The notes beneath the pieces were generated by a model. The model worked only from the letters and a program-made list of their open reading frames with translations, searched no databases and was not told the DNA's origin. The position numbers and the translations under genes are program-made. From Verrucomicrobiota bacterium (lineage in GTDB: Bacteria; Verrucomicrobiota; Verrucomicrobiia; Limisphaerales; J093): a stretch of 64,000 nt of DNA. Shown in pieces: positions 58,470 to 64,000 of the stretch. Each line of letters opens with the position of its first letter. Within the stretch, counting starts at the first letter, position 1. The stretch lies in NCBI GenBank assembly GCA_029556615.1, contig JAKQDD010000055.1, positions 24,230 through 88,229 of the forward strand, in the 5' to 3' direction.

Positions 58470-58847
58470 ATGAGTCAACCGGTCAAACTCTCGGACGCGT
58501 TGGTCCTGGATGCCCGGATCATGGGCCAGGTCGCCGAACGTTCCATCTCCGGCCAGATCGAATTCTGGGCCAAGCTGGGCCGCGCGATCGAACCGCTGCT
58601 CCGCGGCGTCCAGGCGATGGCCCTGGGGCGGGCCGGCGATGCCCAACCGCTCTCCGTTTGCCTCGAAACCGTGGATTCTCCCGAGGGTCGCCACCGGGTG
58701 AGGGACCATCTCCAATCCCACCCGTTTCCGCACTACGAACTGGCGGATACCCCCGGCTTGCTCGTCCGCATCTCCGCCGACGGCGAGCGCACGTTAGGCC
58801 GCTTCGTCAATCGCCAGTTTCAAACCGTCAAAGCGTCCAAGCGATGA
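58470..58847 (+). CDS. ParD-like antitoxin
   Basis: The protein is 125 aa. The first 45 residues (KLSDALVLDARIMGQVAERS, then SGQIEFWAKLGRAIEPLLRG) match the ParD-like antitoxin family of type II systems, whose N-terminus pairs with DNA and with a toxin. The C-terminal 70 residues are less conserved and probably carry the toxin contact. ATG 58470 is chosen over an upstream in-frame start at 58443 because the latter would lie inside the promoter palindrome. The stop overlaps the toxin ATG by four bases (ATGA), giving tight coupling. Confidence 0.8.
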   Translation: MSQPVKLSDALVLDARIMGQVAERSISGQIEFWAKLGRAIEPLLRGVQAMALGRAGDAQPLSVCLETVDSPEGRHRVRDHLQSHPFPHYELADTPGLLVRISADGERTLGRFVNRQFQTVKASKR

Positions 58848-59437
58848 GTTCGACGCTGGACCACCGCCCGCTCCTGGTCGCCCTGACCGGACCGAATGGC
58901 GCGGGCAAGACCACGTTCTACCACGCCCATCTCAGCCCCTGCGGCCTGCGATTCCTCAACGCCGATGTGCTGGCCCACGAGCTCGATCTGGAGCCGTACG
59001 CGGCGGCTCAGGTGGCCACGGCCCTGCGACGGGAACTCGTGCAGCAACGGGAGAGTTTTGTGTTTGAAACCGTGTTCTCGGACCCCGTGGGCGACAAACT
59101 GGCCTTCCTGAAGGACGCGGCCAAGGCCGGCTGCACCGTCGTGCTCTGCTTCATCGGCATCTCCGGACCTGACGTCTCGGAAGAACGCGTGGCCATGCGC
59201 GTCTCCCAAGGCGGTCACGATGTGCCCACCGAGAAACTCGTCGCCCGATTCCCCCGCACGCTGGCCAACCTGCAGGCCGCGATTCACGCCCTGCCTCACG
59301 TCTGGGTCTTCGACAACGACGACCTGCGGACCCCCTTCCGCAAGCTTGCCGTCTTCGCGCAAGGACGACAGGTCTGGTCGAGACCCTCCCTGCCCAAGTG
59401 GCTCCGAGCGCTGTTGAAAAGACAGCCAACCCGGTAG
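58844..59437 (+). CDS. Zeta-type toxin (P-loop kinase)
   Basis: This 197-aa protein has Walker A GPNGAGKTT (residues about 17-25), a NADVLAHEL segment, the catalytic-type acidic motif FVFETVFSD and the family signature RVSQGGHDVP followed by RFPRTLANL. Zeta toxins phosphorylate UDP-N-acetylglucosamine or related sugar nucleotides and block cell-wall synthesis; related kinases may have other targets. It directly overlaps the ParD-like gene. Pairing of a zeta kinase with a ParD-like antitoxin rather than an epsilon antitoxin is the noteworthy feature. Size is typical of the chromosomal short zeta form. Confidence 0.87.
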   Translation: MSSTLDHRPLLVALTGPNGAGKTTFYHAHLSPCGLRFLNADVLAHELDLEPYAAAQVATALRRELVQQRESFVFETVFSDPVGDKLAFLKDAAKAGCTVVLCFIGISGPDVSEERVAMRVSQGGHDVPTEKLVARFPRTLANLQAAIHALPHVWVFDNDDLRTPFRKLAVFAQGRQVWSRPSLPKWLRALLKRQPTR

Positions 59438-59442
59438 ACACT

Positions 59443-59520
59443 CGATGGCAAGCCACACGTGTGCGTCATGACCCAATCGGTGTCGGCGCAGTTCATTCGC
59501 GTGAGTGCAGTCATCGAAGG
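59443..59520 (+). pseudogene. Remnant of an F5/8 (discoidin) domain, copy 1
   Basis: The bases CTCGATGGCAAGCCACACGT and what follows code LDGKPHVCVMTQ and AQFIRVSAV. They align base for base with the end of the discoidin remnant at 61327-61415. Only about 26 codons remain, with no start and no rest of the gene, directly after the zeta toxin stop. Confidence 0.65.
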
Positions 59521-59524
59521 GGTC

Positions 59525-59578
59525 CTGACAATCGTCAACGGTCAGATCACGCGACGGACCAGGATTGTCGATTGTCAG
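59525..59578. repeat. Perfect 10-bp inverted repeat ahead of ATPase gene 1
   Basis: CTGACAATCG (59525-59534) and CGATTGTCAG (59569-59578) are exact inverse copies with 34 bp between. The right arm is preceded by a partial repeat (GATTGTC). It could be an RNA hairpin, a terminator for the toxin operon without T-tract, or the scar of an element end. Confidence 0.4.
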
Positions 59579-59629
59579 AACTCAGGGTCCCACCACTTGA
59601 TGAATAGCGGTTTAGATTATTGCTGCAAA

Positions 59630-59640
59630 TATAAAGTGCG
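59630..59640 (+). promoter_or_regulatory. TATAAAGTGC motif upstream of ATPase gene 1
   Basis: TATAAAGTGC lies about 31-41 bp before ATG 59671 in an AT-rich patch. The same TAAAGTGC core recurs a few bases before the truncated ATPase start at 63269. It is likely a -10 region or shared regulatory element of this ATPase family. Confidence 0.4.
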
Positions 59641-59670
59641 TTTTGAGAAAAAGCTGGCATGTTAGGGCCC

Positions 59671-60915
59671 ATGTTTGACCGATGGTATGCAACCGAGTTG
59701 AAGGCGTGTCTCGAGCGACCGTATGTCCAGCTGCTTTTCGGAGCGCGCCAGACGGGCAAGACGACCTTGCTCAACGCATTGTTGCCGTCAGAAACACTGC
59801 GGGTGGACCTGGCCAACCCGGAGGAGCGATCGCGGCATCTGGCCGATCCCGGGCGGTTCGTCAAGCTCTGCCGCGACCTGCCTGCGGCCCCGGACGGGCG
59901 ATTGGTGTTCGTGGATGAGGCGCAGGCCGTGCCGACGGTGTTTGACGCGGTGCAGTATCTCTACGACAACGACAAGCGGCGCTGGCGCTTCGTGCTGTGC
60001 GGAAGTTCGGCGCGGAAGCTGCGAAAGACCGGAGCGAATCTGCTTCCGGGCCGCTGCTTCTACCATCGGCTTCACCCGTTGACGATGGCCGAGCATCCAC
60101 CGGAGCCGAAGCGGATCGAGTATGCGGTGTCGCCGGTGCCGCTGGAATGGAAGGCGGGGACGCTGCCCGCTAATCCCTTTCCGACCTGGGGCTTGGAAGA
60201 ACGCCTGGCTTACGGGGCCTTGCCCGGTGTGGTGGCCGCTCAAGAAGCGGATCGGGCGCGGATGCTCACCGGCTTCACGCTGGTGCACTTGGAGGAGGAA
60301 ATCCGACGGGAGGCGCTGGTCAAGGACTGGGGTGCGTTTGTGCGGTTCCTGGAATTGGCCGCAGCCGAGTCCGGGCAAGTCGTCAACTTCGCCGGAATCG
60401 CGCAGGAGACGGGGCTTTCCCCGCCGACGGTCAAGTCGCACTACCAGTTGTTGGAGGACATGTTCATCGGCTTTCGCCTGCCGGTGTACTCGGGCAGCAA
60501 ACGCAAGAACCTGCTCTCGACGCCGAAGTTCCTGTTCTTTGACCCGGGCGTGCGGCACGCGGCGGCGGGACTACGGGCGTCGCTGGAGATCGTGCGGGTC
60601 AACCCCGGCGCGTTCTTCGAGCAATGGGTGGGAATCGAGTTGTGGAAGCGGCTGCAATATCTCGGCGAGGGCCGGCTGCACTATCTGCGAACCCGCGACG
60701 GGATGGAGATCGATTACATCATCGAACATCGTGGCGCGCTCACTCCCATCGAGGTGAAGTGGAGCGAAAGACCGGCGGTACAGGACGCAAGGCACCTGCT
60801 GTCGTTCCTCAGGGAGCACCCGAAGCAGGCCCAACACGGCTACATCGTCTGCCGATGCTCGGCTCCGTTGCGCCTTCACGACCAGATCACAGCGTTGCCG
60901 TGGTCTTGCCTATGA
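59671..60915 (+). CDS. AAA_14/DUF4143 ATP-binding protein 1
   Basis: The protein is 414 aa from ATG 59671, which has AGGG 5-8 nt upstream; an in-frame ATG at 59659 adds four residues. Walker A is GARQTGKTTLL, Walker B is RLVFVDEAQ and the sensor strand is FVLCGSSARKL. A winged-helix region follows (IAQETGLSPPTVKSHYQLLE). The C-terminal DUF4143 part ends with MEIDYIIEH...PIEVKWS, an ExD/ExK pattern like PD-(D/E)XK nucleases. The family is widespread, usually monocistronic and of unsettled role; association with mobile or variable regions is common. It has the same length as the second ATPase at 61493 but is clearly diverged. Discoidin remnants lie upstream of both. Confidence 0.87.
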   Translation: MFDRWYATELKACLERPYVQLLFGARQTGKTTLLNALLPSETLRVDLANPEERSRHLADPGRFVKLCRDLPAAPDGRLVFVDEAQAVPTVFDAVQYLYDNDKRRWRFVLCGSSARKLRKTGANLLPGRCFYHRLHPLTMAEHPPEPKRIEYAVSPVPLEWKAGTLPANPFPTWGLEERLAYGALPGVVAAQEADRARMLTGFTLVHLEEEIRREALVKDWGAFVRFLELAAAESGQVVNFAGIAQETGLSPPTVKSHYQLLEDMFIGFRLPVYSGSKRKNLLSTPKFLFFDPGVRHAAAGLRASLEIVRVNPGAFFEQWVGIELWKRLQYLGEGRLHYLRTRDGMEIDYIIEHRGALTPIEVKWSERPAVQDARHLLSFLREHPKQAQHGYIVCRCSAPLRLHDQITALPWSCL

Positions 60916-60939
60916 ACTTCACTCCTTCTGGTTGTTCTG

Positions 60940-61125
60940 GCCTGTTGCTCTTGCCTGGATTCGTCACGGATCGCGACAAGGGTGATGCCGGGACTGGTGG
61001 CGTGCAATGGCACATCCTGTCGTATCTCGGCCATGACCGGCTGGGCAACTCCTTGGGAGCCGGTTGGGGCCAACCCGGTGTGCGCTTCTCGAAGGCCGAT
61101 CTGACCGAGTACAGCGCCGAGGTCA
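60940..61125 (+). pseudogene. Fragment resembling the C-terminal part of a glycoside hydrolase
   Basis: In one frame this codes GFVTDRDKGDAGTGG, VQWHILSYLGHDRLGNSLGA and GWGQPGVRFSKADLTEYSAEV. The W-H-(I/M)-L-S-(Y/F)-LG ... RF ... Y...VN pattern recalls the C-terminal catalytic-domain edge of alpha-L-fucosidase-like proteins. It lacks start and core and changes frame before the discoidin remnant that follows. Both were probably once a single secreted sugar hydrolase. The family call is tentative. Confidence 0.4.
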
Positions 61126-61156
61126 ACATCTCGCCAAGCTCGGCGTCGATGGCCGA

Positions 61157-61496
61157 ATGAACACGACCGCGATGGCCGCCAACGAGTGGCCGTGGACGTA
61201 TGAAGCGGACCTGCTGGAACCGCACCCGGTGCGCCGCGTGAACGTGACATTCGCTGCGAACAGCTACGCGACGACGCTCCACCTCAGCATCTCGGCCGAC
61301 GGCAAGACCCTGGCAGACCGTCGCTTCCGCCGACAACCTCGATGGCAAGCCGCACGCGTGCGAAATGACCAAACCCGTTCCGGCGCAGTTTGTTCGCGTG
61401 AGCGCAGTCAAGCCGGACGGCCCCGCCTGGGTCCTGCGAAGCCGGCGGGCACACTTGACCGGTGATGGTCATGCGTCTATTATGCAATCGCAATGA
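61157..61496 (+). pseudogene. Frameshifted F5/8 (discoidin) domain remnant, copy 2
   Basis: NEWPWTYEADLLEPHPVRRV, NVTFAANSYATTLHLSIS and ADGKT are coded in one frame up to about 61307. Then an extra C in the CCC at 61308-61310 shifts the frame, and the expected continuation (TWQTVASADNLDGKPHACEM, FVRVSAVKPDGPAW) is read in the next frame. This is the complete core of an F5/8 type C carbohydrate-binding domain, broken by one inserted base. The shifted frame then drifts into unrelated sequence up to the ATPase start at 61493. Confidence 0.75.
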
Positions 61497-62737
61497 ACAA
61501 TAGCCGCAATCTGACGTACTATCGGCGCGCGCTTGAGGTGGCGTGTCGCACCGCCGCCGCACAGTTCCCCATCCTCTTGATTACTGGCCCCCGCCAAGTC
61601 GGCAAGACCAGCCTGCTGGAGCATCTGCGCGAATCGAAACGCTCGTATGTCACCCTGGACGACATGAACCTCCGGGCACTGGCGAAGAACGATCCTCTGT
61701 TGCTGCTGCAGCGGTTTCCGCCTCCGGTGTTGATCGACGAAGTTCAATACGCGCCCGAGTTGTTCCCCGCCATCAAGATGCAGGCCGACCACAGCCCGAC
61801 GCCCGGGGGCTTCTGGCTGACCGGTTCACAGTCGTTTCCTCTCATGAAAGGGGTATCGGAATCGCTGTCCGGACGCGTCGCCATCCTCAATCTGTTAGGC
61901 TTCTCCGCGCGCGAGGCGGACCGCCGGGCGTCCGATGTGCCGCCTTTCCTGCCCGGAGGCGAGGCCGTAGCCAGGCGCGGCGCATCGGGAGCATCGACCA
62001 CCTTGATTTCGGTGTACGAACGGATTTGGCGGGGCAGTTTCCCTGCGCTGGTCACCGGAGAGGTGCGAGACCGGGACTTGTTCTACCGGTCCTACGTGCA
62101 GACCTACCTCCAGCGTGATGTTCGGGACCTGCTCAAGGTGGGCGATCTCAACCTGTTCATGCGCTTCTTGAAGGCGGCCGCGGCGCGAACGGGTCAGTTG
62201 CTCAACTTCACCGACTTGGCGCGCGATTGCGCCGTGAGCGTGAACACGGTCAGGAACTGGATGACCGTCCTGGAGGCCAGCCATCAGGTCTTCCTCCTGC
62301 CGGCTTGGCACACGAACCTGTCGAAGCGGCTCTACACGACACCCAAACTCCACTTCCTGGATACGGGACTCTGCGCGTATCTGACGGATTGGTCTTCGCC
62401 GTCCACGCTCGAAGCGGGCGCGATGTCGGGGGCGATCTTGGAGTCCTATGTCGTCGGTGAAGTGCTCAAGTCGTGGTGGCATCAGGGGAAGGACCCTTCG
62501 CTCTATCACTACCGTGACAAAGACGGACGAGAGATTGACCTGCTGATCGCCCACGATGGGCGCCTGTACCCCGTCGAGGTCAAGAAGGCGGCATCGGTGG
62601 GGCGCGAAGACGCGCGGGCCTTCGCCCTCCTGTCCCATCGGGGCGCAACCGCCGGCGAGGGCGCGGTGTTGAGCCTGAGCGCTGACAGTCTTCCGCTCGA
62701 CCGAACCACCGTGAACCTGCCCATCGGATGGTTGTGA
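61493..62737 (+). CDS. AAA_14/DUF4143 ATP-binding protein 2
   Basis: This 414-aa protein has Walker A GPRQVGKTSLL (about residue 32), Walker B PPVLIDEVQYA and sensor strand FWLTGSQSFPLMKG. A helix-turn-helix-like segment follows (ARDCAVSVNTVRNWMTVLEA). The C-terminal DUF4143 carries DGREIDLLIAHDGRLYPVEV with the ExD/ExK pattern. Same family and length as the ATPase at 59671, but only distantly similar in sequence, so not a recent duplicate. Only remnants flank it. ATG 61493 is the sole good start and no strong ribosome-binding site precedes it. Function of the family is unsettled. Confidence 0.88.
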   Translation: MNNSRNLTYYRRALEVACRTAAAQFPILLITGPRQVGKTSLLEHLRESKRSYVTLDDMNLRALAKNDPLLLLQRFPPPVLIDEVQYAPELFPAIKMQADHSPTPGGFWLTGSQSFPLMKGVSESLSGRVAILNLLGFSAREADRRASDVPPFLPGGEAVARRGASGASTTLISVYERIWRGSFPALVTGEVRDRDLFYRSYVQTYLQRDVRDLLKVGDLNLFMRFLKAAAARTGQLLNFTDLARDCAVSVNTVRNWMTVLEASHQVFLLPAWHTNLSKRLYTTPKLHFLDTGLCAYLTDWSSPSTLEAGAMSGAILESYVVGEVLKSWWHQGKDPSLYHYRDKDGREIDLLIAHDGRLYPVEVKKAASVGREDARAFALLSHRGATAGEGAVLSLSADSLPLDRTTVNLPIGWL

Positions 62738-63231
62738 CTCCTTCGGTGAATGTGGGAGCGGGTGGCTGGCCCAGAGGGTGGGACGCGGATACCGGACGCG
62801 CAACGTCTGGCGCACCGGCGCGATGCAATGCCATCGGCGAATCTTCATGCTTTCAACTCCGCCGCCAGCCAGCCCAACCGATCCAGCAGATGCTGGCCCC
62901 CTGGGGCGAATGGGTTTGCCGTGGCGGAGACAATTCGTCGCGGAAGGCTGATGCCGCAGGCCCTCGAAGACGCCACCCCTCGTTTCCCGATCGTCCACAA
63001 CGACGCTGGCCACTGGCGTGCATTCTGCCTTCGGACGATCCTCCTCCGGGACCGCTCCCTGGGGTTCGTCGACATCATCTCCCGGCTTGGTCATGCTCTC
63101 CTTTTTTCCAGGCGACACAATTTCGACCAAGTCCGACCCGTCGTCAACCGCCCGGGCAGTGATGCGCAAAGCCCTTTGGAACGTGGGTCCTCTGACCTGC
63201 TGAAAACGTGTCGGATAGCGGGTGTCAAAAC
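62738..63231. other. Gene-poor stretch with unrecognised open frames
   Basis: No product can be named. A minus-strand frame at 62845-63078 codes 77 residues (ending LLDRLGWLAAELKA), and plus and minus frames overlap across the same DNA. The composition looks like eroded coding sequence. I would not annotate a gene. Confidence 0.4.
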
Positions 63232-63262
63232 TTGACTTTGGATTTCTCGTCTGAATGTAAAG
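63232..63262 (+). promoter_or_regulatory. Promoter-like region ahead of the truncated ATPase start
   Basis: TTGACT (63232-63237) is followed by ATGTAAAGTGC (about 63255-63265). It carries the same TAAAGTGC core seen before ATPase gene 1. The promoter appears intact although the gene it served is gone. Confidence 0.4.
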
Positions 63263-63268
63263 TGCAGT

Positions 63269-63310
63269 ATGTTTGATCGCTGGTGTGCCGGAACCCTGAA
63301 GGAGAAGCGG
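63269..63310 (+). pseudogene. Truncated start of a third DUF4143-type ATPase
   Basis: ATGTTTGATCGCTGGTGTGC codes MFDRWCAGTLKE, matching MFDRWYATELKA at the start of ATPase 1. Similarity ends after about 12-14 codons, where unrelated minus-strand coding sequence begins. This indicates a deletion or insertion junction near 63310. Confidence 0.5.
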
Positions 63311-63318
63311 ACTGCACA

Positions 63319-63622
63319 TTATGCGGGCGGCACCTCCCACACGTACGCCCCCGCGTGGCGCTTCACCGCGCCGTCGGTGACATTCCAGATCAGGTACCCC
63401 GTTGGGATCGTGCCTGTCGTGGGATCGGCGGTGACGGCCGCCGGCCGGATCAGGATCCACGTTCCCGGCGTTCCGGCTCCGGTGCACCGCCATTCTCCGC
63501 CGAGCGCATCGCACCAGAACCCGGCCAGGGCGAAGGCTCCGCGCCAACGCGTGCGGTAGGGGTTTCCCGCGGTCCCAGACTCAACCTTGGACCGGTCAAG
63601 AAACAGGCAAAACTCGGTCAGG
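63319..63622 (-). pseudogene. C-terminal gene fragment, possibly phage tail-type
   Basis: Reading leftward to the stop TAA at 63321-63319, the frame codes FCLFLDRSKVESGTAGNPYR, GAFALAGFWCDALGGEWRCT, GAGTPGTWILIRP and TGYLIWNVTDGAVKRH, ending YVWEVPPA. No ATG lies in this frame, so it is a 3' fragment or uses an unusual start. The GAGTPGTW segment recalls phage tail or decoration proteins, but I cannot name a family. It meets the ATPase remnant tail to head. Confidence 0.4.
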
Positions 63623-63860
63623 CTTCCCAGGTGTCCACGATGGGCTGCGGCGTGAACGCGATCTCCAGTTCAGGACGTTCGGCTCGCAGGGTCGGGGGTT
63701 GGTGCTCCCGGGCAACGAGGTCTCCGTATTTGAGCACCAGGCCCAGCAGAGTCTCGGTCCGGACCTTCGTAAGATCTCGCGTTTCCAGTTCGACCAACAT
63801 GGCCCGCAGGAGTTTTCCGAACGCCTCCAGGCGCTGTTCCTTCGAAATGGCGAGTCTCTC
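63618..63860 (-). pseudogene. Small protein, 5' end probably cut by the IS21-like end
   Basis: A coherent helical frame codes TERLAISKEQRLEAFGKLLR, AMLVELETRDLTKVRTETLL and LVLKYGDLVAREHQPP, ending IVDTWEA at 63618. An internal ATG at 63800 could start a 60-aa protein. However, the good-looking sequence extends further upstream and stops at the insertion-sequence-like repeats, so truncation is more likely. It reads in the same direction as the fragment that follows. I do not recognise the family; phage origin is possible. Confidence 0.45.
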
Positions 63861-64000
63861 CGTTAGCGCTCACGAGAACTGACCCGGGTGTGCTCATGAG
63901 AAGTGACCCACCTGGGTGAAGGGCGGGAGGATTTCCTTTCCAAGGGGGAGGTCGCGGAAGGAGAAAACCCTTGCCCCACCTGGACGGCCGAGGGCCGTTC
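63861..64000. mobile_element. Probable terminal segment of an IS21-family element
   Basis: Two direct repeats, GCTCACGAGAACTGACCCGG (63868 on) and GCTCATGAGAAGTGACCCAC (63892 on), are 24 bp apart. Tandem imperfect repeats containing a GCTCATGAGAACTGACCC-type core are characteristic of IS21-family ends, where IstA binds. The rest of the window would be the leader before istA, which lies outside. No transposase frame is visible, so the call rests on the repeats alone. Confidence 0.45.

Noticed and set aside
62750..63235. 161-codon plus-strand frame after ATPase 2
   Set aside because: No start context, no recognisable domain, and overlapping frames of similar length on the minus strand; treated as eroded sequence.

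Overview
The window is high-GC DNA that reads as a chromosomal segment of a Verrucomicrobiota-type bacterium, perhaps near Limisphaerales/Pedosphaera. That placement is inferred from gene style: an LEPR-XLL giant surface protein, a thrombospondin-type-3 repeat protein ending in a 'YRVTSQ' module, DUF3472, a Tat-type Gfo/Idh/MocA oxidoreductase beside a TIM-barrel isomerase, and dispersed GC-rich repeats. No rRNA or tRNA gene and no CRISPR array was seen by eye.

Layout. 1-698 (-): start of a DUF3472 protein cut by the window edge. 1267-2980 (+): a DUF47/PiT phosphate-uptake operon. 3071-45643 (-): one uninterrupted reading frame of about 14,190 codons that fills two thirds of the window. It encodes a modular secreted or surface protein: LEPR-XLL N-terminus, nine glycine-rich beta-helix-like repeats in two arrays, two LamG-like domains, about 23 CARDB-like repeats, two beta-propellers, nine Ig/cadherin-like repeats, an RHS-like core, an unfamiliar lysine-rich three-fold repeat, three SdrD-B-like repeats, two dockerin-like modules and a Pro/Ala tail. 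I see no enzymatic domain in it. 46271-48366 (+): sugar isomerase/epimerase-like gene translationally coupled to a Tat-exported oxidoreductase. 48449-51391 (+): secreted protein with three homologous beta modules joined by Ca-binding repeats.

51392-52585 is gene-free and holds a 325-bp MITE-like element with 34-bp terminal inverted repeats, and a second copy of an interspersed repeat also found ahead of the phosphate operon. 52586-58401 (+): a very large hybrid sensor kinase coupled by an ATGA overlap to a response-regulator adenylate cyclase. 58470-59437 (+): a ParD-like antitoxin/zeta toxin pair behind a palindromic promoter.

59438-64000 is an eroded accessory region. It holds two AAA_14/DUF4143 ATPase genes of equal length (414 aa), each directly preceded by a remnant of the same F5/8 (discoidin) domain. 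It also has a third, truncated ATPase start, fragments of unrecognised possibly phage-type genes, and at the right edge what looks like the terminus of an IS21-family element. The main candidate for something undescribed is the giant gene, especially its 6.5-10.2 kb lysine-rich repeat. The duplicated discoidin-remnant/ATPase junctions come second.
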